A stretch of DNA of 54,866 bases from Burkholderiales bacterium (GTDB taxonomy: Bacteria > Pseudomonadota > Gammaproteobacteria > Burkholderiales > Burkholderiaceae_C): positions 1-54,866 of the forward strand of contig RXJW01000051.1 of the NCBI GenBank assembly GCA_003963005.1, read 5' to 3'. Positions 35,091-43,211 of the stretch are shown piece by piece. Every line of letters starts with the position of its first letter. The first letter of the stretch is position 1. The translations under genes were made by a program, and so were the position numbers. The notes under the pieces are model-generated. The model was not told the DNA's origin. It did no database searches and saw only the letters and a list, made by a program, of their open reading frames with translations.

Positions 35091-36263
35091 TCAGATGGCC
35101 GCGAGCGCAGCCGCGAGGTCTCGCCGCAGGTCGCGGGCGTCCTCGATGCCGACCGACAGGCGCACCAGCGCGTCGGTGATGCCCAGCCGGGCGCGCACGT
35201 CCGGCGGGATCGAGGCGTGCGTCATCAAGGCCGGCAAGGAGATCAGGCTCTCGACGCCGCCGAGGCTTTCGGCCAGCGTGAACAGCTCGACACGCTCCAG
35301 GAAGCGGCGCGCGCCGGCGAGGTCGGTCTTCAGAGCCACGCTGATCATGCCGCCGCCGCCGCGCGTCTGGCGCGCCGCCAGTGCATGCTGCGGATGGCTC
35401 GCCAGGCCCGGGTAGAGCACCCGCTCGACCTGCGGCTGCTCGCTGAGCCACGCGGCGAGCTCGGCCGCCGAGGCGTTGTGCCGCTCCAGCCGCAGCGACA
35501 GCGTCTTCAAGCCGCGCAGGGCCAGGAAGCTGTCGAAGGGGCTCGCGACCGAACCGACCGCGTTGTGCAGGAAGCCCAGCTGCTCGCGCAGCGCCGCCTG
35601 CCGCGGCTCGCCGCCCACGATGACCACGCCGCCGATGACGTCGCTGTGGCCGTTGAGGTATTTGGTCGCCGAGTGCACGACCAGATCGAAGCCCAGCGTC
35701 AGCGGCCGCTGCGCCCAGGGGCTGGCGAAGGTGTTGTCGGCCACCGCCAGTGCGCCGTGCTCGCGGGCGATGCGGGCCACGGCGGCCAGGTCGGTGATGC
35801 GCAGCAGCGGGTTGCTCGGCGTCTCGATCCAGATCAGCCGCGTCTCGGGCTCCAGCGCGGCGCGCACCGCAGCGGGGTCGCGGCTGTCCACGTAGGTCAC
35901 GCGCAGCCCGGCGCTGTGCTTGCGCACCCGCTCGAAGAGGCGGTAGCTGCCGCCGTACAGGTCGTCACCCGCGACGATGTGCGAATTGGCCGGCAGCGTG
36001 TCCAGCACGGTCGCCATGGCGGCCAGGCCCGACGAGAAGGCGTAGGCCTGCGCCCCTTCCTCCAGGTCGGCCACGGCGCGCTCCCAGGCCTGGCGGGTGG
36101 GGTTGTGGGTGCGGCCGTACTCGTAGCCCGTGTGCTCGCCCGGGCTCTTCTGGCGGTAGGTGGAGCTGACGCTGATGCCGGGCATGACGGCACCCGTGAC
36201 CGGGTCGGGGTGCTGCCCGGCGTGGATGACGCGGGTATCGAAGGCGAGTCGTTCGGTGCTCAT
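35091..36263 (-). CDS. Cystathionine gamma-lyase/gamma-synthase family enzyme
   Basis: 390 aa, Cys/Met-metabolism PLP family. Motifs: YEYGRTHNPTRQAWERAVAD, SSGLAAMATVLDTL, DDLYGGSYRLFERV, NTFASPWAQRPL, SATKYLNGHSDVIGG (PLP Lys) and SLGGVESLISLPALMTHAS. The last motif occurs in both gamma-synthases and gamma-lyases. It overlaps the cystathionine beta-synthase gene by 4 nt, so the pair would turn homocysteine and serine into cysteine (reverse transsulfuration), favouring a gamma-lyase role. The protein has no Cys. Confidence 0.87.
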   Translation of the reverse strand: MSTERLAFDTRVIHAGQHPDPVTGAVMPGISVSSTYRQKSPGEHTGYEYGRTHNPTRQAWERAVADLEEGAQAYAFSSGLAAMATVLDTLPANSHIVAGDDLYGGSYRLFERVRKHSAGLRVTYVDSRDPAAVRAALEPETRLIWIETPSNPLLRITDLAAVARIAREHGALAVADNTFASPWAQRPLTLGFDLVVHSATKYLNGHSDVIGGVVIVGGEPRQAALREQLGFLHNAVGSVASPFDSFLALRGLKTLSLRLERHNASAAELAAWLSEQPQVERVLYPGLASHPQHALAARQTRGGGGMISVALKTDLAGARRFLERVELFTLAESLGGVESLISLPALMTHASIPPDVRARLGITDALVRLSVGIEDARDLRRDLAAALAAI

Positions 36264-37648
36264 GCGGCAAGCTCCTTGCGCAGATGGTTGATGAGGTCCA
36301 CGCGGGTCACGAGGCCGTGGAAGCCCGCGTCGTCGGCGATGACGGCGACGAGGCCGCGGCGCAGTTGCTCCGCCAGCTCGGCCAGCGGTGCGGCCGGGGC
36401 GAGCGTGATGACGTCGGTGCTCATCGCACTCGACACGCTGGCCGTGAAGGCCGCGGCGTCGGCGTGCAGGCGCGCGAGCAGGTCGGACTCGTCCAGCAGG
36501 CCCACGAGCCGGCCTTCGGCCAGCACGGGCAGTTGCGACACATCGGCCTGGCGCATGCGCGAGAAGGCGGTCTTGAGCGTGTCGCCGGGGCTCACGCTCA
36601 CCACGCCGCCGCTGGCCGCGGGGCGGGCGATGAGGTCGCGCAGGTCGCCCACGCGAGGGCGCGACAGCAGGCCCTGCTCGAACATCCAGTGGTCGTTGTA
36701 GACCTTGGACAGGTAGCGGGTGCCGGTGTCGCAGACGAAGGTGACGACGCGCTTCGGTGTGGTCTGCGCGCGGCAGTAGCGCAGCGCCGCGGCCAGCAGG
36801 GTGCCGGTGGAGGAGCCGGCCAGGATGCCCTCGGCGCGGTAGAGCTCGCGCGCCGTGGCGAAGCTCTCGGCATCGGGGATGCTGTAGGCCGTGCGCACGG
36901 GGCCGAGGTCGGCGATGGGCGGGATGAAGTCTTCGCCGATGCCCTCGACGGCCCAGGAGCCGGCATCGCCGAAGTGCCCGGTGTCGATGTAGTCCTTCAG
37001 GATGGAACCGACCGGGTCGGCCAGCACCATCTCGATGCCGGGGCGCACGCGCTGGAAGTAGCGCGACAGGCCGGTGATCGTGCCGCCCGAGCCCACGCCA
37101 CAGACGATGGCATCCACGTCATGGCCCATCTGCTGCCAGATCTCGGGCGCGGTGGTGGTCTCGTGGGCGAGTGGGTTGGCGGGATTGTTGAACTGGTCGG
37201 CGTACCACGCGCCGGGGATCTCGCGCACGAGGCGGGCGGCCACGTCCTGGTAGTAGTCGGGGTGCCCCTTGCCGACGTCGGAGCGGGTCAGGTGCACCTG
37301 GGCGCCCAGGGCCTTGAGCTGCAGCACCTTCTCGGCCGACATCTTGTCCGGCACGACCAGGGCCACCTGGTAGCCCTTGGCCCGCGCCACCAGCGCCAGG
37401 CCCAGGCCGGTGTTGCCGGCCGTGGCTTCCACGACGGTGCCGCCGGGCTTGAGCAGCCCCTGGCGCTCGGCGGTCTCGATCATGGCCAGACCGATGCGGT
37501 CCTTGATCGAACCGCCGGGGTTCTGGGACTCCAGCTTCAGGAAGAGCTGGCAGGGGCCGGTGTCCAGGCGCTGCACGGGCAGCAGCGGTGTGTTGCCGAT
37601 GAGGTCGAGCACGGCGGGCCGGGCCTCCAGCGGGAGTCGAGCAGTCAT
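36260..37648 (-). CDS. Cystathionine beta-synthase with CBS domains
   Basis: 462 aa from ATG 37648. Fold-type II PLP domain: LDLIGNTPLLPVQRL, KLESQNPGGSIKDRIGLAMI (PLP Lys), VEATAGNTGLGLALVA, CGVGSGGTITGLSRYF and EGILAGSSTGTLLAAAL. A C-terminal Bateman pair follows (SVSPGDTLKTAFSRMRQADV; STDVITLAPAAPLAELAEQL), as in regulated CBS enzymes; there is no N-terminal haem domain. The annotated ATG sits inside the T-rich tail of a hairpin and lacks a Shine-Dalgarno; GTG 37612 (giving VLDLIGNTPLL, with GGAGG 11 nt upstream) is a serious alternative start. It is cotranscribed with the downstream CGL gene. Confidence 0.9.
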   Translation of the reverse strand: MTARLPLEARPAVLDLIGNTPLLPVQRLDTGPCQLFLKLESQNPGGSIKDRIGLAMIETAERQGLLKPGGTVVEATAGNTGLGLALVARAKGYQVALVVPDKMSAEKVLQLKALGAQVHLTRSDVGKGHPDYYQDVAARLVREIPGAWYADQFNNPANPLAHETTTAPEIWQQMGHDVDAIVCGVGSGGTITGLSRYFQRVRPGIEMVLADPVGSILKDYIDTGHFGDAGSWAVEGIGEDFIPPIADLGPVRTAYSIPDAESFATARELYRAEGILAGSSTGTLLAAALRYCRAQTTPKRVVTFVCDTGTRYLSKVYNDHWMFEQGLLSRPRVGDLRDLIARPAASGGVVSVSPGDTLKTAFSRMRQADVSQLPVLAEGRLVGLLDESDLLARLHADAAAFTASVSSAMSTDVITLAPAAPLAELAEQLRRGLVAVIADDAGFHGLVTRVDLINHLRKELAA

Positions 37649-37650
37649 GA

Positions 37651-37677
37651 AAACAAACGGCCCGCTGCGAGCGGGCC
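37651..37677 (-). terminator. Terminator-like hairpin in the CBS leader
   Basis: On the minus strand GGCCCGCT-cgc-AGCGGGCC (37677-37659) is followed at once by GTTTGTTTTC and the CBS ATG. It lies 20-40 nt after the predicted start of transcription, so it may act as an attenuator. Confidence 0.6.
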
Positions 37678-37695
37678 AGAGTCTTGAGACCTCGC

Positions 37696-37748
37696 AGGCT
37701 ACGAAGTGAGTCTTCGCGCGCCAACAACGCTTTCCGCATGAGCTTGCT
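37696..37748 (-). promoter_or_regulatory. Sulfur-regulon-type promoter (CBS-CGL)
   Basis: Minus strand: box AGCAAGC from 37748, CATGCGGAAAGCG, -35 TTGGCG at 37724-37719, 17-nt spacer, -10 TAGCCT at 37701-37696. It forms one arm of an inverted repeat with the divergent promoter. Confidence 0.7.
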
Positions 37749-37799
37749 CGAATTTCGTTCGACGCCGGAGCACAAGCTCATGCGGAATGCGTCGTTGGC
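37720..37799. repeat. 27-bp inverted repeat pairing two divergent promoters
   Basis: Arms 37720-37746 and 37773-37799 are 25/27 identical when one is reverse-complemented; the common core is CAAGCTCATGCGGAA and the -35 element. Each arm contains the activator-box/-35 segment of one of the two divergent promoters. Confidence 0.85.
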
Positions 37800-37823
37800 A
37801 GGGGGCAGCGCCCTTCCTAGAGT
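37771..37823 (+). promoter_or_regulatory. Sulfur-regulon-type promoter (amino acid binding protein)
   Basis: Box CACAAGC from 37771, CATGCGGAATGCG, -35 TTGGCA at 37795-37800, 17-nt spacer, -10 TAGAGT at 37818-37823; the start codon is 55 nt downstream. Confidence 0.75.
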
Positions 37824-37878
37824 GCGAGGCCTCGGCACACACCGCCGGGTTTCCTCTCTCTCACAAGGACACTCTCTC

Positions 37879-38721
37879 ATGCAGCGCAACCGCCGCCGTC
37901 TGACCCAAACCCTGGCCGCCCTGGGCCTGAGCCTGCTGGCCCTGCAAGCCGCTCATGCTGATCAGCTCGACGACATCAAGAAGAAGGGCGAGCTCGTCGT
38001 CGGCGTGCTCGGCACCGACGAGCCCAACAGCTTCATCGACGCGAAGACGCGCGAAATCATCGGCTACGAAGTGGACCTCGCCCGCGCCATTGCCGCCAAG
38101 CTGGGTGTGAAGCTGCAGATCAAGCAGCTCGCCGTGGCCGCCCGCATCCCCGAGCTGCAACAGGGCCACGTGGACCTGCTGGCCGCCTCGCTCACGCACA
38201 ACAAGGAGCGCGAGGCCGTCATCGACTTCTCGCTGACGACCTTCGTCACCGGCCAGAAGGTGCTGGTCAAGGCCGACAGCGGCATCAGCAACCTGCAGCA
38301 ACTCGCCGGCAAGAAGGTCGTCACGATCAAGGGCGGCACGCAGGAACCCAACATCCGCAAGGCGGTGCCGCAGGTCGACGTGGTGACCTTCGAGACCGGC
38401 CCGCAGGCCTTCCAGGCACTGCAGCAAGGCAAGGGCGTGGCGTTCGTCAACGACGAGGTCTCGCTGCTGGATCAGCACGCCAAGCTCGGCGCGGCCAAGG
38501 ACAAGTACCGCATCCTGGAGCAGAACATCAGCATCGAGCCGCTGGCCATCGGCATCCGCAAGGGTGAGAAGCGCCTGAAGGCCGAGGTGGATGGCGCGCT
38601 GGCCGGCCTGGAGAAGAGCGGCGAGGCCGACAAGCTCTTCGTCAAGTGGTACGGCCCCGAGACGCGCCTGAAGTTCCCGAAGCGCACGTTCAAGATCGAC
38701 AGTGACAAGGTGGAGAGCTGA
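37879..38721 (+). CDS. Polar amino acid (probably cystine) ABC transporter binding protein
   Basis: 280 aa from ATG 37879, preceded by AAGGAC; the upstream in-frame extension overlaps the promoter and is rejected. Signal peptide ends at AHA. Type 3 solute-binding features: KGELVVGVLGTDEPNSFIDA, IIGYEVDLARAIAAKLGVKL, VDLLAASLTHNKEREAVIDF, LAGKKVVTIKGGTQEPNIRK. The family includes FliY/TcyJ and glutamate-binding proteins; cystine is favoured because of the sulfur-type promoter and CBS/CGL neighbour. The mature protein contains neither Cys nor Met. Confidence 0.88.
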   Translation: MQRNRRRLTQTLAALGLSLLALQAAHADQLDDIKKKGELVVGVLGTDEPNSFIDAKTREIIGYEVDLARAIAAKLGVKLQIKQLAVAARIPELQQGHVDLLAASLTHNKEREAVIDFSLTTFVTGQKVLVKADSGISNLQQLAGKKVVTIKGGTQEPNIRKAVPQVDVVTFETGPQAFQALQQGKGVAFVNDEVSLLDQHAKLGAAKDKYRILEQNISIEPLAIGIRKGEKRLKAEVDGALAGLEKSGEADKLFVKWYGPETRLKFPKRTFKIDSDKVES

Positions 38722-38750
38722 TCAGCCCGCTGCCCTGACCTGACCCGATC

Positions 38751-38783
38751 GCAGCCGCCGGCCTCACGAGGGACGGCGGCTGC
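38751..38783 (+). terminator. Intercistronic stem-loop between binding protein and permease
   Basis: Perfect 10-bp stem GCAGCCGCCG / CGGCGGCTGC with a 13-nt loop, 30 nt after the binding-protein stop and 24 nt before the permease start. No proper T-run follows. Such hairpins usually stabilise the upstream mRNA or reduce permease expression relative to the binding protein. Confidence 0.6.
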
Positions 38784-38806
38784 TCTGCTTTGCGGAAACT
38801 GACCCG

Positions 38807-39508
38807 ATGCCCGACCTTTCCTTCGCGCCGCTGTTGCAGGGCGACTACCTCGCCTGGCTGCTCGCCGGCCTGCGCCTGTCGCTGCTGCTGACCGGCCTCA
38901 CGCTGCTGACGGCCCTGCCGCTGGCCATGGCCATCGCGCTGCTGCGCCTGTCCCCGCTGCGGCCGCTGCAGGTCGTGGGGGCAGCCTACGTGGACGCCGT
39001 GCGCTGCGTGCCCCTGCTCGTGCACATGCTGTTCTGGTATTTCGGCGTGCCCGAGCTGCTGCCCGACGCCGTCAAGGCGACCGTGTATGCCGGCCAGATC
39101 GAGATCGTGAGTGCCTGGGCGGCGCTGACGCTCTACACCGCGGCCTACATGTCCGAGGACATCCGCTCCGGCGTGCGTGCCGTCCCCGGGGCGCAGCTGA
39201 GCGCGGCGATGGCGCTGGGCTTCAGCTACCTCGCGGCCATGCGGCTCGTGGTGCTGCCGCAGGCGCTGCGCATCACGCTGCCGCCGCTGCTGTCGCAGAC
39301 CCTCAACCTCTGGAAGAACACCAGCATCGCCACCGTCATCGGCACGGCCGAGCTGATGTACCAGGCCCAGCGCGTCGAGTCGGCCACCTTCCGCGGCTTC
39401 GAGACCTTCGCGCTGGTGACGGTGGCCTATCTGTCCATCTCGCTGCTGCTGACGGGCCTGGCGCAATGGGCGCAGGCGCGGCTGTCGCCGGCAGGAGCGC
39501 GGCGATGA
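38807..39508 (+). CDS. Amino acid ABC transporter permease 1
   Basis: 233 aa, HisM-type permease with five hydrophobic segments. The N-terminus LLAGLRLSLLLTGLTLLTAL and the EAA-like loop VRAVPGAQLSAAMALGFSYL place it in the polar amino acid family; TAELMYQAQRVESATFRGFE near the end is typical of glutamate/aspartate-type permeases. It pairs with the overlapping second permease in the inner membrane. No ATPase gene follows. Confidence 0.9.
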   Translation: MPDLSFAPLLQGDYLAWLLAGLRLSLLLTGLTLLTALPLAMAIALLRLSPLRPLQVVGAAYVDAVRCVPLLVHMLFWYFGVPELLPDAVKATVYAGQIEIVSAWAALTLYTAAYMSEDIRSGVRAVPGAQLSAAMALGFSYLAAMRLVVLPQALRITLPPLLSQTLNLWKNTSIATVIGTAELMYQAQRVESATFRGFETFALVTVAYLSISLLLTGLAQWAQARLSPAGARR

Positions 39509-40182
39509 GCGAGCTCGTCGAGACCTACTGGGTCTACTTCCTGGTCGGCCAGTACCCGCACGGCCCGCTGGGCGGCCTGGCGCTGACGGTGCTGCTGGCC
39601 ACGCTCGGCCTCGTGCTGGCCTTGCCCCTGGGGATCGCGCTCGGCGTGGCCCGGTTCAGCCCGCGAGCCTGGCTGCGCCGGCCCGTCACGGCCTGGGTGT
39701 GGGTCATCCGCGGCACGCCGCTGCTGATGGTGGTGTTCTGGGCCTATTTCTTCCTGCCGGTGGTGACCGGGCACAAGACCGACCAGTTCAACACGATGCT
39801 GATCGCCCTGGTGGTGTTCGACGCGGCCTACCTGGCCGAGATCGTGCACGCGGGGCTCCAGGCCCTGCCCCGCGGGCAGTTGAACGCAGCGCTGTCCCTC
39901 GGCATGAGCCGCCCGCAGGCGCTGCGCCTGGTGCTGCTGCCGCAGGCCACGCGGCACATGCTGCCGTCGCTCGTGAACCAGTTCGTCGCGACCATCAAGG
40001 AGACGTCGCTGGGCACCATCATCGGTCTGTCGGAGTTGAGCTACATCGCCAACCAGATCAATGCCCAGGTGCTGGTGAAGCCGGTCGAGGTCTACCTGAC
40101 GCTCGCCGGCAGCTACTTCGTGATGTGCTACAGCCTCACGCTGCTGGGCCGGGCGACGGAGCGCCGCCTGGCCCGCGGCTGA
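39505..40182 (+). CDS. Amino acid ABC transporter permease 2
   Basis: 225 aa from ATG 39505, overlapping permease 1 by 4 nt. Motifs: GGLALTVLLATLGLVLALPL, VWVIRGTPLLMVVFWAYFFL, LQALPRGQLNAALSLGMSRP (EAA loop) and TIKETSLGTIIGLSELSYIA. It forms the heterodimeric channel with permease 1. Its stop abuts the convergent metY stop without a gap, so the two transcripts must overlap. Confidence 0.9.
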   Translation: MSELVETYWVYFLVGQYPHGPLGGLALTVLLATLGLVLALPLGIALGVARFSPRAWLRRPVTAWVWVIRGTPLLMVVFWAYFFLPVVTGHKTDQFNTMLIALVVFDAAYLAEIVHAGLQALPRGQLNAALSLGMSRPQALRLVLLPQATRHMLPSLVNQFVATIKETSLGTIIGLSELSYIANQINAQVLVKPVEVYLTLAGSYFVMCYSLTLLGRATERRLARG

Positions 40183-41493
40183 TCACGCCGCCGCCAGCGC
40201 CTGGTCGAGGTCGGCCTTCAGGTCGTCGATGTGCTCGATGCCGATGGACAGCCGCACTGCGTCCTCGCCCACGCCGGCCTTGTCCAGCTCGGCCGGCGAG
40301 AGCTGGCGGTGCGTGGTGGAGGCGGGGTGGGTGGCGAGGGATCGCACATCGCCGATATTCACCAGGCGCGTGAACAGCTGCAGCGCGTCCAGGAAGCGCG
40401 CGCCGCGCTCACGGCCTTCGCCCGGCGCCCCCTTCACGCCGAAGGTGACGATGCCCGAGGCCTTGCCCGAGAGGTACTTGCGCACGAGACCGTGGTCGGG
40501 GTGGTCTTCCAGCCCGGCGTAATTCACCCAGCTCACGTTCGGGTGGGTCTTGAGGTGCCGGGCGATGGCGGTGGCGTTGTCGCTGATGCGGTCCAGGCGC
40601 AGCGCCAGGGTCTCGATGCCCTGCAGGATCTGGAAGGCATTGAAGGGCGACAGCGCCGCACCGGTGTTGCGCAGCGGCACGACGCGCGCCCGGCCGATGT
40701 AGGCCGCCGGCCCCAGGGCCTCGGTGTAGACGACGCCGTGGTAGCTCGGGTCGGGCTCGTTCAGGCGCTTGAAGCGCTCCTTGTGCTGGGCCCAGGGGAA
40801 CTTGCCGGAGTCGACGATCGCGCCGCCGATGCTGGTGCCGTGTCCGCCCAGATACTTCGTCAGGGAGTGAACGACGATGTCGGCCCCGTGCTCGATGGGG
40901 CGGCTCAGGTAGGGCGAGGGCACGGTGTTGTCGACGATCAGCGGCACGCCATGCGCATGGGCGATGGCGGCGATCTGCTCGATGTCGGTGACATTGCCCT
41001 GCGGGTTGCCCAGCGACTCGACGAAGACGGCCTTGGTCTTGTCGTTGATGAGGGCAGCGAAGCTGTCGGGCTGGCGGTAGTCGGCGAACTGGGTGCTGAT
41101 GCCGTACTGCGGCAGCGTGTGTGCGAAGAGGTTGTAGGTGCCGCCGTACAGCGCACTGGAGGCGACGATGTTGTCGCCCGCCTCGGCCAGCGTCAGGATG
41201 GCGTAGGTGACGGCCGCCTGGCCCGAAGCCACCGCCAGCGCGCCGATGCCGCCTTCCAGGGCCGCGAGGCGCTTCTCCAGCACGTCGTTGGTCGGGTTCA
41301 TGATCCGGCTGTAGATGTTGCCGGCCACCTTCAGGTCGAAGAGGTCGGCGCCGTGCTGCGCACTGTCGAAGGCGTAGGCCACCGTCTGGTAGATGGGCAC
41401 GGCCACCGACTTGGTGGTGGGGTCGGGCGTGTAGCCGCCGTGCACGGACAGGGTCTCGAAGCGCCAGCTGTCGCGGGCGTTGGGCTGGGTCAT
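40183..41493 (-). CDS. metY: O-acetylhomoserine sulfhydrylase (MetY)
   Basis: 436 aa, start ATG 41493 behind GGAGACCCCC. Family features: ETLSVHGGYTPDPTTKSVAV, YQTVAYAFDSAQHGADLFDL, YSRIMNPTNDVLEKRLAALE, SSALYGGTYNLFAHTLPQYG, VHSLTKYLGGHGTSIGG (PLP Lys) and SLATHPASTTHRQLSPAEL. The length, about 40 residues longer than the CGL family, distinguishes MetY from CGS/CGL. It makes homocysteine directly from O-acetylhomoserine and sulfide, so it captures sulfide released from organosulfur sources. It has its own promoter with the sulfur-type box. No Cys is present. Confidence 0.93.
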   Translation of the reverse strand: MTQPNARDSWRFETLSVHGGYTPDPTTKSVAVPIYQTVAYAFDSAQHGADLFDLKVAGNIYSRIMNPTNDVLEKRLAALEGGIGALAVASGQAAVTYAILTLAEAGDNIVASSALYGGTYNLFAHTLPQYGISTQFADYRQPDSFAALINDKTKAVFVESLGNPQGNVTDIEQIAAIAHAHGVPLIVDNTVPSPYLSRPIEHGADIVVHSLTKYLGGHGTSIGGAIVDSGKFPWAQHKERFKRLNEPDPSYHGVVYTEALGPAAYIGRARVVPLRNTGAALSPFNAFQILQGIETLALRLDRISDNATAIARHLKTHPNVSWVNYAGLEDHPDHGLVRKYLSGKASGIVTFGVKGAPGEGRERGARFLDALQLFTRLVNIGDVRSLATHPASTTHRQLSPAELDKAGVGEDAVRLSIGIEHIDDLKADLDQALAAA

Positions 41494-41520
41494 GGGGGTC
41501 TCCGGTGAAAGCAGACCCTC

Positions 41521-41573
41521 AGGCTAGGAGGCCCGCGCGCCCGCGTGAACTGCGCAATGCGCAGATGCACATG
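41521..41573 (-). promoter_or_regulatory. Sulfur-regulon-type promoter (metY)
   Basis: Minus strand: box CATGTGC from 41573, TCTGCGCA, -35 TTCACG at 41549-41544, 17-nt spacer, -10 TAGCCT at 41526-41521. It lies between the ssuB stop and the metY start. Confidence 0.65.
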
Positions 41574-41589
41574 CGCTCGGCGCCGTGCT

Positions 41590-42381
41590 TCAGAGGGCGT
41601 GCGCGGCGTGCAGCGCGTCCAGCACCTGCGTGCGCAGCGCGGCGAGGTTGGCGTCGCGCCGCTCGCGCGGGCGGGGCAGGGGCACCGCCACCTCGTCGAC
41701 GATGCCGCGCGCCTCGGTGCCGAGCACGACGACGCGATCGCCCAGCAGCACCGCCTCCTCGATGTCGTGGGTGACCAGCAGCAGCGTCACGCCGTGGCGC
41801 CGGGCGACGTCGGCCAGCAGGTCCTGCAGCTTCATGCGGGTGAAGGCATCGACCGCGGAGAAGGGCTCGTCCAGCAGCAGCACGCGGGGCTCGGTGTAGA
41901 GCGCCCGGGCGATGGCGGCGCGCTGCGCCTGGCCGCCGGAGAGCTGCTTGGGCAGCGAGCGGGCCTGCGCCGCGAGGCCGACCTCCTCCAGCAAGCCCAG
42001 CGCCCGTGCATCGGGCCGTGGTGGCGAACCGGCGGCGAAGGCCACGTTCTGCGCCACGTCCAGCCACGGGAAGAGCCGCGGCTCCTGGAAGACGACGCCG
42101 ATGTCATGCGGCCCGCGCGGGCGGTCGTCACCGCCGACGCGAATCAGGCCGGTGAAGTCCTTGTCCAGCCCGGCGGCGATGCGCAGCAGAGTGCTCTTGC
42201 CGCAGCCGCTGGCGCCCACGAGGCTGACGATCTCACCGGGCTGCAGGGACAGGGAGACGTCGCGCAGGATCTGCCGCTCGCCGAAGCGCTTGGACAGCAC
42301 CTGGAGGTGTAGCAGCGGCGCCGCCGCGGCCTCGTGCGTCACCGCGGCCGCGCGGGCCGACAGGCGGGTGGGGCTGCTCAT
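41590..42381 (-). CDS. ssuB: Aliphatic sulfonate ABC transporter ATPase SsuB
   Basis: 263 aa. Walker A GASGCGKSTLL, Q-loop GVVFQEPRLFPWLDV, signature LSGGQAQRAAIARAL, Walker B VLLLDEPFSAVDAFTRMKLQ and switch His in LLVTHDIEEAV. The QEPRLFPW form is typical of SsuB/TauB. It energises the SsuC permease; the gene overlaps ssuC by 4 nt and is the last of a five-gene operon (DszC-like, LLM, SsuA, SsuC, SsuB). Confidence 0.92.
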   Translation of the reverse strand: MSSPTRLSARAAAVTHEAAAAPLLHLQVLSKRFGERQILRDVSLSLQPGEIVSLVGASGCGKSTLLRIAAGLDKDFTGLIRVGGDDRPRGPHDIGVVFQEPRLFPWLDVAQNVAFAAGSPPRPDARALGLLEEVGLAAQARSLPKQLSGGQAQRAAIARALYTEPRVLLLDEPFSAVDAFTRMKLQDLLADVARRHGVTLLLVTHDIEEAVLLGDRVVVLGTEARGIVDEVAVPLPRPRERRDANLAALRTQVLDALHAAHAL

Positions 42382-43208
42382 CGCGCGATGCTCCCGAGGC
42401 TGTCGCGCCAGGCGAGGGCGCGGTCCTCCCAGCGCCGCATCAGGCTGTCGCTGAGCTTGCCGAGGGTGGCCAGCAGCAGGATGGCGGCGAACACCAGGTC
42501 CGCACGGCCCAGTTCACGGCCGTCTGTGAGCAGGTAGCCCAGGCCGCGGGTGGCCGCGATCAACTCGGCGGCCACCATGAACATCCAGGCCAGGCTCAAG
42601 CCGTTGCGCAAGCCATTGAGCACGGCCGGTGCCGCTGCCGGCAGCAGCACGCGCCGCGCCAGGGTGGCGCCAGACAGGCCGTACAGACGCGCGAGCTCCA
42701 CCAGCTTGCGGTCGACGTCGCGGATGCCCGACAGCGTGCCCATGTAGACCGGGAAGAAGGCGCCGATGGCGATCAGCGTGACCTTGGGGGCTTCATCAAT
42801 GCCCAGCCACAGCAGCAGCAGCGGCACCCAGGCCAGCGACGGGATCGCCCGCAGGGCCTGGAAGCTCGGGTCGAGCAGCGCCTCGGCCGTGCGCGACAGG
42901 CCCACCAGGGTGCCCACGGCGAGGGCCAGCAGCGCGCCGCCCACGAAGCCCAGCCCCACGCGCAGGCTGCTGGCCAGCACATGGCCGGCGACGTCGGCAC
43001 CGCCCAGGCCGAGCAGGGCCTGCAGCACGTCGCTCGGTGCCGGCAGCAGGTGGCCGTTGACCCAGCCGGCCCGCACCGCAACCTCCACCCCACCCAGCAA
43101 CAGCGCCGGCAGCAGCAGGCCGAGGCTGCGGCGCGGCAGCCGGGCCAGCGTCGGCCGCAGCGGCGCGGTGGCGGGAACGCCCGTCAGGGCCTGCGGTTCC
43201 GCGGCCAT
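42378..43208 (-). CDS. ssuC: Aliphatic sulfonate ABC transporter permease SsuC
   Basis: 276 aa with about six membrane helices. Motifs: LLPAPSDVLQALLGL near the N-terminus and the EAA loop KLVELARLYGLSGATLARRV, then PAAAPAVLNGLRNGLSLAWM and ELIAATRGLGYLLTDGRELG, all SsuC-like. It follows the ssuA stop after 3 nt and overlaps ssuB by 4 nt. Confidence 0.92.
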   Translation of the reverse strand: MAAEPQALTGVPATAPLRPTLARLPRRSLGLLLPALLLGGVEVAVRAGWVNGHLLPAPSDVLQALLGLGGADVAGHVLASSLRVGLGFVGGALLALAVGTLVGLSRTAEALLDPSFQALRAIPSLAWVPLLLLWLGIDEAPKVTLIAIGAFFPVYMGTLSGIRDVDRKLVELARLYGLSGATLARRVLLPAAAPAVLNGLRNGLSLAWMFMVAAELIAATRGLGYLLTDGRELGRADLVFAAILLLATLGKLSDSLMRRWEDRALAWRDSLGSIAR

Positions 43209-43211
43209 GGG

